Shown here in pieces: positions 25,781 to 33,549 of a DNA stretch of 64,000 bases. The DNA comes from Micromonospora polyrhachis. Its GTDB lineage: Bacteria; Actinomycetota; Actinomycetes; Mycobacteriales; Micromonosporaceae. A program made the translations under genes and the position numbers. The DNA is taken from the NCBI RefSeq assembly GCF_014203835.1, contig NZ_JACHJW010000001.1, positions 5,654,501 through 5,718,500 of the forward strand. Reading direction: 5' to 3'. Position 1 is the first letter of the stretch. Each line of letters starts with the position of its first letter. The notes beneath the pieces are model-generated. The model had not been told where the DNA came from. It made no database searches and saw only the letters and a program-made list of their open reading frames with translations.

Positions 25781-27229
25781 ATGGGCGTGACACGCCGCGC
25801 GAAGATTGTCTGCACCCTAGGCCCCGCCACCTCGTCGCCGGAGCGGATCCGGGGACTGGTGGAGGCCGGCATGGACGTGGCCCGGCTCAACTTCAGCCAC
25901 GGTAGCCACGCCGATCACGAGCAGGTCTACCAGCTGGTACGGCAGGCCGCCGAGCGGGCCGGGCGAGCGGTTGCCACCCTCGCCGATCTCCAGGGACCCA
26001 AGATCCGCCTGGGCCGGTTCGCCGACGGGCCGCACGAGTGGCGTACCGGCGACTCCGTCGTGATCACCGGTGACGACATCCTCGGCAGCAAGGACCGGGT
26101 TTCCTGCACCTACCGCAAGCTGCCGCAGGAGGTCCAGGCCGGCGACCGGCTCCTGATCGACGACGGCCGGGTGGCCATCGAGGTGACCGCGGTCGACGGC
26201 AACGACATCCGCTGCCTGGTGACCGAGGGTGGTCCGGTCTCCAACAACAAGGGCGTCTCGCTGCCCAACATCGCGGTCAGCGTGCCCGCGCTCTCCGAGA
26301 AGGACGCCGAGGACCTGCGGTTCGCCCTCGGCCTCGGGGTGGACCTGGTGGCGCTGTCGTTCGTCCGGTCGCCCGAGGACATCAAGCTCGTGCAGGCCAT
26401 CATGCAGGAGGTCGGCGTACACCGACCGGTACTGGCCAAGGTCGAGAAGCCGGAGGCAGTGACCCACCTGGAGGCGATCGTCGCCGCCTTCGACGGGGTC
26501 ATGGTCGCGCGGGGCGACCTCGGCGTCGAGCTGCCGCTGGAGCAGGTCCCGCTCGTGCAGAAGCGCGCCGTGCAGCTGTGCCGGGAGAACGCCAAGCCGG
26601 TCATCGTCGCCACCCAGATGCTCGACTCGATGATCGAGAGTTCCCGACCGACCCGGGCCGAGGCCTCCGACGTCGCCAACGCGGTGCTGGACGGCGCCGA
26701 CGGGGTGATGCTCTCCGGCGAGACCAGCGTGGGGCGCTATCCGATCCTCACCGTCGACACCATGGCCAAGATCGTGAAGACCACCGAGTCGGGCTCGATC
26801 GGCGTACCCCGGTTGCAGCACGACCCCCGTACGCACGGTGGCGCGCTCACCATCGCCGCCTCCCAGATCGCCCGCGCGATCGGGGCCAAGGCGATGGTGG
26901 CCTTCTCCCAGACCGGGGACACCGTACGGCGGCTCTCCCGGCTGCACTGCGACCTGCCGCTGCTGGCCTTCACCCCGGTTCCCGAGGTACGCAGCCAACT
27001 CGCGCTCTCCTGGGGGGTGGAGACCTTCCTCATGCCCTTCGTGCAACACACCGACGACATGTTCCGCCAGGTCGACCAGGCCCTGCTCGGCCTCGACTGG
27101 GCCAACCCGGGCGACTACGTGGTGATCGTGGCCGGTAGCCCGCCCGGCACGCCTGGCTCCACCAACACCCTGCGGGTGCACCAGCTCGGCTCGTTGAACG
27201 GTTCCACCGCGACCCAGGTGGTCCAGTGA
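25781..27229 (+). CDS. pyk: Pyruvate kinase
   Basis: 482 residues, normal length. It transfers phosphate from phosphoenolpyruvate to ADP, the last step of glycolysis. The N-terminus Arg-Arg-Ala-Lys-Ile-Val-Cys-Thr-Leu-Gly-Pro-Ala-Thr, the Arg-Leu-Asn-Phe-Ser-His-Gly motif, the B domain, Leu-Ala-Lys-Val-Glu-Lys-Pro-Glu, and Met-Val-Ala-Arg-Gly-Asp-Leu-Gly-Val-Glu with the Mg-binding Glu/Asp are all present. So are Ala-Thr-Gln-Met-Leu-Asp-Ser-Met and the C-terminal allosteric domain. The ATG at 25781 gives the usual Met-Gly-Val-Thr-Arg-Arg start. Its stop overlaps the tesB start by 4 nt, the same pairing as Rv1617-Rv1618 in M. tuberculosis. Confidence 0.97.
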   Translation: MGVTRRAKIVCTLGPATSSPERIRGLVEAGMDVARLNFSHGSHADHEQVYQLVRQAAERAGRAVATLADLQGPKIRLGRFADGPHEWRTGDSVVITGDDILGSKDRVSCTYRKLPQEVQAGDRLLIDDGRVAIEVTAVDGNDIRCLVTEGGPVSNNKGVSLPNIAVSVPALSEKDAEDLRFALGLGVDLVALSFVRSPEDIKLVQAIMQEVGVHRPVLAKVEKPEAVTHLEAIVAAFDGVMVARGDLGVELPLEQVPLVQKRAVQLCRENAKPVIVATQMLDSMIESSRPTRAEASDVANAVLDGADGVMLSGETSVGRYPILTVDTMAKIVKTTESGSIGVPRLQHDPRTHGGALTIAASQIARAIGAKAMVAFSQTGDTVRRLSRLHCDLPLLAFTPVPEVRSQLALSWGVETFLMPFVQHTDDMFRQVDQALLGLDWANPGDYVVIVAGSPPGTPGSTNTLRVHQLGSLNGSTATQVVQ

Positions 27230-28110
27230 CCGAGGAAGGTGTCCTCGTCGGTCAGGCGGCGGTCGACGAACTCCTGCACGTGCTGGACCTGGACCGGACC
27301 GGTGAGATGTCCTTCCGGGGGATGAGCCCGTCGGTCGGCCCGCAACGGGTGTTCGGGGGGCAGGTCGCCGGGCAGGCCCTGGTGGCCGCCGGTCGTACCG
27401 TCGACCCGGAGCGGCTGGTGCACTCGCTGCACGGCTACTTCGTCCGTCCCGGCGACCCGACCGAGCCGATCGTCTACGACGTGGAGAACATCCGCGACGG
27501 GCGCTCCTTCTCGGTCCGCCGGGCGGTCGCCCGGCAACACGACAAGCCGATCTTCTTCATGTCGGCCTCGTTCCAGGTGGTGGAGGAGGGGCTGGACCAT
27601 CACGCGCCGGCCCCGCTCGACGTACCCGGCCCGGACGAGGTGCCCACCATGGTCGACCGGTTGGGACGCTATCCCGAGCGGCTCGGCATCTGGTCGATCA
27701 TTCCCCGCCCGATCGACGTGCGGTACGTCGGCGAGCCGGGCTGGGTACGCCCCGGTGACCGCCCGGCCGAGCCGAAACAGCGGGTGTGGATGCGCATCGA
27801 CGGCAAGCTGCCCGACGATCCGCTGCTGCACGCCTGCGCGCTGACGTACGCCTCGGACCTGACCCTGCTGGACTCGGTGCTGTCGGTGCACGGCGAGGTG
27901 TGGGGCCCGGGCGGGGTGGTCGGCGCGAGCCTGGACCACGCCCTGTGGTTCCACCGTCCGTTCCGGGCCGACGAATGGTTCCTCTACGACTGCTGGAGCC
28001 CGTCCGCGTCCGGCTCCCGGGGGCTGGCCACCGGTCGGATGCTCACCACCGACGGACGGCACATCGCCAGCGCCGTACAGGAGGGGCTGCTGCGCCGAGT
28101 AGGGGGCTGA
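27226..28110 (+). CDS. tesB: Acyl-CoA thioesterase II
   Basis: 294 residues from GTG 27226, overlapping the pyk stop in a GTGA. It has the double hot-dog fold of TesB: Pro-Gln-Arg-Val-Phe-Gly-Gly-Gln-Val-Ala-Gly-Gln-Ala-Leu near residue 40, Ser-Leu-His-Gly-Tyr-Phe-Val-Arg-Pro-Gly-Asp, Ser-Phe-Ser-Val-Arg-Arg, and in the second half Ser-Leu-Asp-His-Ala-Leu-Trp-Phe-His. The catalytic Asp near the end of the second hot-dog is in this last motif. It hydrolyses medium- to long-chain acyl-CoA. Coupling to pyruvate kinase is conserved in actinobacteria; the metabolic reason is not established. Confidence 0.94.
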   Translation: MTEEGVLVGQAAVDELLHVLDLDRTGEMSFRGMSPSVGPQRVFGGQVAGQALVAAGRTVDPERLVHSLHGYFVRPGDPTEPIVYDVENIRDGRSFSVRRAVARQHDKPIFFMSASFQVVEEGLDHHAPAPLDVPGPDEVPTMVDRLGRYPERLGIWSIIPRPIDVRYVGEPGWVRPGDRPAEPKQRVWMRIDGKLPDDPLLHACALTYASDLTLLDSVLSVHGEVWGPGGVVGASLDHALWFHRPFRADEWFLYDCWSPSASGSRGLATGRMLTTDGRHIASAVQEGLLRRVGG

Positions 28111-28120
28111 GCACGTCGGT

Positions 28121-28126
28121 TAGTCT
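28121..28126 (+). promoter_or_regulatory. -10 element (TAGTCT), probable leaderless promoter of the Rrf2 gene
   Basis: TAGTCT fits the actinobacterial TANNNT -10 consensus and is 7 nt before the ATG at 28134. Transcription would start at or next to the start codon. No -35 box is obvious. Confidence 0.5.
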
Positions 28127-28133
28127 CTCCGGC

Positions 28134-28619
28134 ATGCGCCTTTCCGCCCGGGTCGACTACGCGTTGCGTGCCATTGTCGAGCTTGCCGTAGTGGCCGGAC
28201 GGACCACCGACGACACCGATCCGGGCCGCCGGCCGAGCCCGGTGACCGCCGAGCAGATCGCCCGAGCCCAGGACATACCACCGAAGTTCCTGGAGAGCAT
28301 CCTGCTGCAACTGCGCCGGGGCGGCGTGGTGCACGCGCAGCGCGGGCCGGAGGGCGGCTACTGGCTGACCCGTCCGGCGTCCGAGATCCCGCTCGCCGAG
28401 GTGATCCGGGTGGTGGACGGGCCGCTGTCGCACGTACGCGGTCAGCGCCCCGAGGACCTTGGCTACCAGGGCGCGGCCCGCGCCCTGCAGGAGGTCTGGA
28501 TCGCGCTGCGGGCCAGCGAGCGGGAGATCCTGGAACTGGTCACCATCGCCGACGTGGCCAGCGGCCAACTTCCCGCGCGGGTACGCGAATTGGCGGCCAA
28601 CCCCGCAGCCTGGACCTGA
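28134..28619 (+). CDS. Rrf2 family transcriptional regulator without cysteines
   Basis: 161 residues. The Rrf2 signature is clear: Leu-Ser-Ala-Arg-Val-Asp-Tyr-Ala-Leu-Arg-Ala at the start, Val-Thr-Ala-Glu-Gln-Ile-Ala...Ile-Pro-Pro-Lys-Phe-Leu-Glu recognition helix, and the wing Ala-Gln-Arg-Gly-Pro-Glu-Gly-Gly-Tyr-Trp-Leu. There is no Cys anywhere in the protein, so it cannot hold the Fe-S cluster of IscR, NsrR or RsrR and would act like the cluster-free CymR group. The start matches the family N-terminus and a TANNNT box lies 7 nt upstream. Targets are unknown. Confidence 0.93.
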   Translation: MRLSARVDYALRAIVELAVVAGRTTDDTDPGRRPSPVTAEQIARAQDIPPKFLESILLQLRRGGVVHAQRGPEGGYWLTRPASEIPLAEVIRVVDGPLSHVRGQRPEDLGYQGAARALQEVWIALRASEREILELVTIADVASGQLPARVRELAANPAAWT

Positions 28620-28649
28620 CCGCCCGACCGGGCGGTCGGGAACTGGCTA

Positions 28650-28671
28650 CCGTTCCGGCCGGCCGGAACGG
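28650..28671. terminator. 22-bp perfect palindrome, likely bidirectional terminator
   Basis: CCGTTCCGGCC followed by its exact reverse complement. It lies 31 nt after the Rrf2 stop, between convergent genes. A smaller palindrome (CCGACC-gggc-GGTCGG) precedes it. There is no U-tract, as is common in actinobacteria. Confidence 0.6.
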
Positions 28672-28734
28672 ACCACCCTCAGCTTGACTGGCCCTCAAGG
28701 TTGACCACCCTCAGCTTGACTGGCCCTCAAAGTT
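28671..28734. repeat. 32-bp direct repeat, two tandem copies
   Basis: Copies at 28671-28702 and 28703-28734 differ at one position; a decayed third copy follows to about 28760. The second and third copies encode the last dozen residues and the stop codon of the decarboxylase gene on the minus strand. Confidence 0.85.
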
Positions 28735-30172
28735 GATCGCTGTCAGCTTGATCGGCAACGTCGGCCAGCTCGGAGACCAGTCGCCAGGCGTCGAACACGT
28801 CCTCCTTCCTGGTCAGCGGTGACCCGACGGCCAGCCGCAGGGTGTAACGGCCGGCTACCCGGGTGTGCGTCAGGTAGATCCGACCGGTGGCGTTCAGCCT
28901 GGCCAGCAACGCGGCACTCGACTCGTCCCCGGCCCGGAGCCGGAAACAGACCAGCGAGAACGGGTGCGGGGCGACCAGTTCGAAGCGCTCGTCGGCGCGT
29001 ACCTGGTCGGCGAACCAGGCGGCCAACTCCACTCCCGAGCGGATGTGCGCCCGCAGCCCTTCGACGCCGTACGAGCGCAGCACGAACCACAGCTTCAGCG
29101 CCCGGAACCGGCGACCGAGGGGCACCTGCCAGTCCCGGTAGTCGAGCACCGCGCCCGACTCGGTCGCCGCGTTGCGTAGATATTCGGGCAGAACGCTCAG
29201 CGTCTCGACCAACTCCGCCCGGTCCGCCACCCAGAACGCGTCACAGTCGAAGCCGGTGAGCAGCCACTTGTGCGGATCGAAGCAGTACGAGTCCGCGTAC
29301 TCCAGGCCGGTGTGGGTGTGGCGGAGTTCCGGGCAGACCGCCGCCGCACCCGCGTACGCGGCGTCCACGTGCAGCCAGATGCCGTACTCCCGGCAGATCT
29401 GGCTGATCGCGGGCAGCGGGTCGATCGCGGTGGTGGAGGTGGTCCCGATCGTGGCCACCACCAGCGCCGGTACGACCCCGGCGGCCTGGTCGGCCGTGAT
29501 CGCCGTCCGCAGGGCCACCGGATCCAGGGCCAACAACTCGTCCACCTCCACGGCCCGGACCCCCTCGTCGCCCAGGCCGGCGATCCGGGCCGCCTTCTCG
29601 ATCGAGGAGTGCCCCTGGGTGGAGGTGTAGACCCGGTAGCGCCGGGTCACGCCCTGCGCCCGCCAGTCACCTCCGCCGGCGCGGTGCAGCGCGGCGAGGG
29701 TCGCGACCAGGGTGGCCGAGGAGGCGGAGTCCTGGATCACGCCGCCGCCGGGGCCGGTGGAGCGGAACCGGGCCGGCAGGTCGAGCAGTTGGGCCAGCCA
29801 GTCCAGCATCACCGTCTCGACCTCGGTGCAGGCCGGTCCGGTCGCCCACAGCATGCCCTGGACCCCGAGCCCTGCGCTGACCAGGTCACCGAGCACACTC
29901 GGACCGGAGGTGTTCGCCGGGAAGTAGCCGAAGAAGCCGGGATGCTGCCAATGGGTGAGCCCCGGCGTGACCACGGTGTCGAGGTCCGCCAGGATCTGCT
30001 CGAAGTTCTCGCCCTGCTCTGGCGGGGCGGCCGGTAGCCGGGCGGCGATCGCGCCGGGTGGTTCCTGTGCGGTGACCGGCCGGTCCCGTAGGCCGGACCA
30101 GTAGTCCGCGATCCAGTCCACGACCGCGTGCCCCTGCCGGCGGAACTCCTCGGCGTCCATGTGCGTTGCCAT
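28727..30172 (-). CDS. Aromatic-L-amino-acid decarboxylase family protein
   Basis: 481 residues of the group II PLP decarboxylase (DDC) family. The PLP lysine is Lys302 in Phe-Asp-Pro-His-Lys-Trp-Leu. The ring-stacking His188 (Thr-Gln-Gly-His-Ser-Ser-Ile) and Asp270 (Leu-His-Val-Asp-Ala-Ala-Tyr-Ala-Gly) are in place. The substrate region Trp-Gln-His-Pro-Gly-Phe-Phe-Gly-Tyr-Phe-Pro-Ala (75-86) matches DDC enzymes acting on Tyr, Trp, DOPA or Phe rather than glutamate. The product would be an aromatic amine. Start ATG 30172 or 30160. The C-terminal tail Ala-Asp-Gln-Ala-Asp-Ser-Asp-Gln-Leu is encoded by repeat DNA and is probably dispensable. Confidence 0.92.
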   Translation of the reverse strand: MATHMDAEEFRRQGHAVVDWIADYWSGLRDRPVTAQEPPGAIAARLPAAPPEQGENFEQILADLDTVVTPGLTHWQHPGFFGYFPANTSGPSVLGDLVSAGLGVQGMLWATGPACTEVETVMLDWLAQLLDLPARFRSTGPGGGVIQDSASSATLVATLAALHRAGGGDWRAQGVTRRYRVYTSTQGHSSIEKAARIAGLGDEGVRAVEVDELLALDPVALRTAITADQAAGVVPALVVATIGTTSTTAIDPLPAISQICREYGIWLHVDAAYAGAAAVCPELRHTHTGLEYADSYCFDPHKWLLTGFDCDAFWVADRAELVETLSVLPEYLRNAATESGAVLDYRDWQVPLGRRFRALKLWFVLRSYGVEGLRAHIRSGVELAAWFADQVRADERFELVAPHPFSLVCFRLRAGDESSAALLARLNATGRIYLTHTRVAGRYTLRLAVGSPLTRKEDVFDAWRLVSELADVADQADSDQL

Positions 30173-30368
30173 GGGCCAAGCCGATCAAGGATTCCGCCGC
30201 CGGGCAAGCACTTCCGCCCGCTCCGGCGGTGTGGCTAACGGAGGGGAGTGCGGCTATCTCGCCTCGAAGCAACCTGGGCCGAGTCAATGCGGTACGGAAG
30301 CCGGTCGGCGCGCCGGTTGGTGGACCCGGCGCTGTAACCGACCGGTCCTGATGGGCTGGCCGGTCGGG

Positions 30369-31118
30369 TCAGGTTTTGGGGCCGACGTGGCGGTCCAGCG
30401 CGGCGACCGCGGACCGTCGGGCGACGGAGAGCGAGTCGGGCCGGTTCATCCGCCATGGGATGCCCAGCAGGTTCAGCGCCCACTGGCACAGCCCGATTAT
30501 GTCGGTGGACCGGTTGACGAACAGGTAGCGGGGATAGACGTAGCAGCGACCTTCCCTGCGTACGGAGTTGGCGATCCGGCAGCCATCGGAGTGGAAGAGC
30601 CCGCGCAGGAAATGGCCCGGATTGGCGGCAACGATTTCCCGTTGCCAGTCGGCCAGCACGATCGGTCGGTCGTGTTTCTTGCCCGGTCCGTGTTGGGGTA
30701 GCAGACAGGGCCAGTGCTTTCCGTAGCTCTGTACGCTGACGCACCCCTGCTGACGTACCCGTTGCACGCTGCTAGCCAACACCGCCCGCATGGCGGTGTC
30801 ACACGCCTCGATCAGGCCGGGCCAGTCGTTGGCGCAGGCGATCCGCAGCACCGGCACGCGTACCGAGGTGCCCAGATAGCCGTCGCCGAGATAGAGGCCA
30901 AGTAGGTAGCTGTAGCTGGCTGGATGTTCGGGGCCCGGCAATGCGGGCTGGCACCGGAAGCACCGGGTCGCCGTGCCAGTCGGTGCTGGGTTTGGGCGGT
31001 CCCGACACCAGTGCCAGACCGTCGGATATGGCAGGCCAGCCTCTCGCGCGATGGCCGCGATGGTCTTGCCAGCCAAGAACTGCTGGCGGACCCGGGCGCG
31101 GAGTTCGGGTGGGTGCAT
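30369..31118 (-). CDS. HTH protein with two LAGLIDADG motifs, downstream of tRNA-Leu
   Basis: 249 residues from ATG 31118. An N-terminal helix-turn-helix (Lys-Thr-Ile-Ala-Ala-Ile-Ala-Arg-Glu-Ala-Gly-Leu-Pro-Tyr-Pro-Thr-Val) and a Cys-Phe-Arg-Cys element are followed by two LAGLIDADG helices: Tyr-Leu-Leu-Gly-Leu-Tyr-Leu-Gly-Asp-Gly (71-80) and Phe-Leu-Arg-Gly-Leu-Phe-His-Ser-Asp-Gly (170-179). Both keep the acidic residue that binds metal in homing endonucleases. It is not inside an intron or intein. It begins 33 nt after tRNA-Leu on the same strand and may be co-transcribed. Actinobacterial relatives are usually annotated as regulators; whether it cuts DNA is unknown. Confidence 0.82.
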   Translation of the reverse strand: MHPPELRARVRQQFLAGKTIAAIAREAGLPYPTVWHWCRDRPNPAPTGTATRCFRCQPALPGPEHPASYSYLLGLYLGDGYLGTSVRVPVLRIACANDWPGLIEACDTAMRAVLASSVQRVRQQGCVSVQSYGKHWPCLLPQHGPGKKHDRPIVLADWQREIVAANPGHFLRGLFHSDGCRIANSVRREGRCYVYPRYLFVNRSTDIIGLCQWALNLLGIPWRMNRPDSLSVARRSAVAALDRHVGPKT

Positions 31119-31150
31119 CCAGCCATATTCGAACACCCGTATGACAGTTG

Positions 31151-31234
31151 TGCCGGGAGCGGGACTTGAACCCGCACGCCCTTTCGGGCAGATGCTTTTG
31201 AGGCATCCGAGTCTGCCGATTCCTCCATCCCGGC
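31151..31234 (-). tRNA. tRNA-Leu (anticodon CAA)
   Basis: 84 nt on the minus strand. The acceptor stem GCCGGGA/TCCCGGC with discriminator A, an anticodon stem GATGC/GCATC around loop CTCAAAA (anticodon CAA, reads UUG), a long variable arm (TGCCCG-aaa-GGGCG) and the T arm GCGGG-TTCAAGT-CCCGC are all present. The long variable arm is typical of class II tRNA-Leu. CCA is not encoded. Confidence 0.95.
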
Positions 31235-31320
31235 GGCTGGGGATCACTGTACCCGACTAGGCTCATGCGGCAGCATGGGTGGTGGCGGTCCAGGGATAAA
31301 CGGTGGGGGTTGGGGTTTTC

Positions 31321-31953
31321 GTGGCCGAGACGCAGGCGGGTGTTGAGCGCAGGCGGGTGCTGATCGCCGAGGACGAGGCGCTGATCCGGCTGGATCTTGC
31401 CGAGATGCTGGTCGAAGAGGGGTACGACGTGGTTGGCGAGGCCGGTGACGGCGAAACCGCCGTCCGCCTCGCCGAGGACCTCAAGCCGGACCTGGTGATT
31501 CTCGACATCAAGATGCCGATCATGGACGGCCTCGCCGCCGCCGAGCGGATCGCCGGTGCCCGGATTGCTCCGGTGATCATTCTCACCGCGTTCAGCCAGC
31601 GGGATCTGGTCGAGCGGGCCCGGGCGGCCGGTGCGATGGCGTACCTGGTCAAGCCCTTCCAGAAGAGCGACCTGGTGCCGGCGATCGAGATTGCGATCTC
31701 CCGCTACTCGGAGGTCTCGGCGCTGGAGGCCGAGGTGGCTGGGCTGACCGACCGACTTGAGGTCCGCAAGACCGTCGAGCGTGCCAAGGGCGCGTTGATG
31801 ACGACGTACGGGATGACCGAGCCGCAGGCGTTCAAGTGGATCCAGCGCACCGCGATGGACCACCGGATGACGATGCGGGAGGTTGCCGAGCGGATCCTCG
31901 CCGAGGGCGTCGGCGACTCGACGGTCGATGGGGGAACGACGACCGCGGGCTGA
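31321..31953 (+). CDS. pdtaR: ANTAR-domain response regulator (PdtaR)
   Basis: 210 residues from GTG 31321; GTG 31303 is also in frame. The receiver domain has the acidic pocket (Ala-Glu-Asp-Glu), the phosphoacceptor Asp62 in Leu-Val-Ile-Leu-Asp-Ile-Lys-Met-Pro, the Thr of Ile-Ile-Leu-Thr-Ala-Phe and Lys in Val-Lys-Pro-Phe. The C-terminal ANTAR domain (Arg-Lys-Thr-Val-Glu-Arg-Ala-Lys-Gly...Ala-Phe-Lys-Trp-Ile-Gln-Arg-Thr-Ala-Met) binds paired RNA hairpins and controls termination. M. tuberculosis Rv1626 lies in the same position upstream of polA. The cognate kinase PdtaS is not in the window. Confidence 0.93.
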   Translation: MAETQAGVERRRVLIAEDEALIRLDLAEMLVEEGYDVVGEAGDGETAVRLAEDLKPDLVILDIKMPIMDGLAAAERIAGARIAPVIILTAFSQRDLVERARAAGAMAYLVKPFQKSDLVPAIEIAISRYSEVSALEAEVAGLTDRLEVRKTVERAKGALMTTYGMTEPQAFKWIQRTAMDHRMTMREVAERILAEGVGDSTVDGGTTTAG

Positions 31954-32000
31954 TCGCCACGTCCCGCACGCCTCTCCGGTCGGGGATCGTCTCCAGTCGA

Positions 32001-32006
32001 TAGGAT
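32001..32006 (+). promoter_or_regulatory. -10 element (TAGGAT), probable leaderless promoter
   Basis: TAGGAT matches TANNNT and is 7 nt before ATG 32014 of the lipoprotein gene, so the transcript would begin at or beside the start codon. Confidence 0.5.
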
Positions 32007-32013
32007 CGCCGGC

Positions 32014-33246
32014 ATGGGGCGGCGGGGCATCGCGCTGGTCGGGGTGGTCGCGGTGGCGATCGGCGGCTGCGGTTCGGCGGGGTGTACCCCGCAGCGTGGT
32101 GTCGGTACGTCAGGTAACGCGAGTTCGGCCGAGCTGGTCCGGCCGGACTGGCGGCCCGTGCCGCTGCCATTACCGACCGGTATTCCCGGCCGGGTGGTGC
32201 TGCGTGACGCCACCGCCTGTGCCGGCCGGTGGTTTGTGGTCGGGGCGATGCATGCCGCCGACGGAACCACCCGTCCGGCGGCTTGGACGAGTCCGGACGC
32301 GCGGACCTGGACCCCGGTCACGGTGGCCGGGACGTCCTTCTACGGCAATCAGAACGTGCTGTACGCGGCCGGCTGCCGGGATGGTCGGCTGGCCGCGATC
32401 GGGGCGAAGAGTGGCGGTGCGCACGGTAATCCCCGGGTCAGTACCTGGCGTCAGGTCGGTGTGGACCGGCTCGTGGAGGTGCCGGCCGCCTTCGAGTTGT
32501 ACGGCGGGCCGGAGGCGGTGGGCGTGTCCCGGATCGTGGGGGGCCCGACCGGCTGGCTGATCGTGGGGAACCGAACGCGGGGGGCGGCGACCTGGGTGTC
32601 GCGTGGTTCTCCCCGGGCGGGCACCTCCGCAGTGGACGCGGCAGGGTTCGATCTCGTCGACGGCGCCCCGGAACTGACCAGTGACGAGCGCGGCCGGACG
32701 ATGGCGTTCGACGCTGTCGCGACCTCCCGGGGCTGGCTGGTCGTCGGTGGCATGACGCCTGCGGGGCAGATCGACTCGCGGCCGCTCGTCTGGCTCTCGG
32801 CCGACGGTCGGTCGTGGCGGCGGTTCGCCGTACCGCATCTCGATGCCGACGCCATGTTGCAGCGGGTCACCGTCGTCGACGGCGTTCCGGTCGTGATCGG
32901 TCTGCGGTCCGACGGTTTCGGTGCCTGGTACGACGACGGGCGTGGTTGGGTGGCGGCGGGCCGGTTCGGGTCCGTCGGTGGTGCCGGAGCGCCCTCGGTA
33001 CGCGGGGTCGCGGTCGCCGCCGGCCGGCTCGTGGTGGCGGTGTCGACCGGTACGACGTACGAACTGTGGAGCTCTACCGATCGTGGCCGGTCGTGGCGGC
33101 GGTTCGCCGAGCCGGTATCGGGGGTATTGGCCGGTGGTGATTCGGGCATCGGGGTGACCGCTGCCGGGGACGGGGTGCTGGTTTCGATGGATGACGGTCG
33201 GGGGGCCGGTCTGTGGTGGACGCGCACGTCGACGCTGGATAGGTGA
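32014..33246 (+). CDS. Lipoprotein with Asp-box beta-propeller repeats
   Basis: 410 residues. The N-terminal signal ends in the lipobox Ile-Gly-Gly-Cys19, so the mature protein should be lipid-anchored on the outer face of the membrane. Ser-Pro-Asp-Ala-Arg-Thr-Trp, Ser-Ala-Asp-Gly-Arg-Ser-Trp and Ser-Thr-Asp-Arg-Gly-Arg-Ser-Trp are Asp-box (BNR-like) turns of sialidase-type beta-propellers, spread through the sequence. No sialidase catalytic Arg triad is recognisable, so a binding or scaffold role is more likely than hydrolysis. Function is unknown. It stands between pdtaR and livJ. Confidence 0.8.
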   Translation: MGRRGIALVGVVAVAIGGCGSAGCTPQRGVGTSGNASSAELVRPDWRPVPLPLPTGIPGRVVLRDATACAGRWFVVGAMHAADGTTRPAAWTSPDARTWTPVTVAGTSFYGNQNVLYAAGCRDGRLAAIGAKSGGAHGNPRVSTWRQVGVDRLVEVPAAFELYGGPEAVGVSRIVGGPTGWLIVGNRTRGAATWVSRGSPRAGTSAVDAAGFDLVDGAPELTSDERGRTMAFDAVATSRGWLVVGGMTPAGQIDSRPLVWLSADGRSWRRFAVPHLDADAMLQRVTVVDGVPVVIGLRSDGFGAWYDDGRGWVAAGRFGSVGGAGAPSVRGVAVAAGRLVVAVSTGTTYELWSSTDRGRSWRRFAEPVSGVLAGGDSGIGVTAAGDGVLVSMDDGRGAGLWWTRTSTLDR

Positions 33247-33549
33247 GGATCGCTCACGTCAGCGGTCGTTACATCAGTTGCCTATCGGTGAGGACCGTTG
33301 TCCAATCTGGTCGTTACCGCAGGCGATGGCCGGTGACGGGCGGGTCAGGGGTGGCCTCTTACAGCGGCGCGGGTCGATCAGCCACGGCGTGTAACGGTTA
33401 GGTCAACGCCGCTTCCGAGGTCTATCGGCGTGGATGGAAGGTGGGATAACGTCCGGCCCCAGACCGCGACGACGGTCTGGTTCGTCCGCCCCCGCAAGGG
33501 CCAATCCGCAGCGGGTGGTTCGGGCCATTGGACGGAGGAGGTTCGGGCC
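33247..33549. other. 303-bp region upstream of livJ
   Basis: No gene is supported here. GGATAACGT near 33443-33451 could be a -10 element for the liv operon, but no matching -35 is clear. The ribosome site GGAGGAGG for livJ is at 33535-33542. Confidence 0.45.

Noticed and set aside
30369-31118. Intron- or intein-borne homing endonuclease
   Set aside because: The tRNA-Leu is complete and uninterrupted, and no flanking host exons or intein splice junctions are visible.
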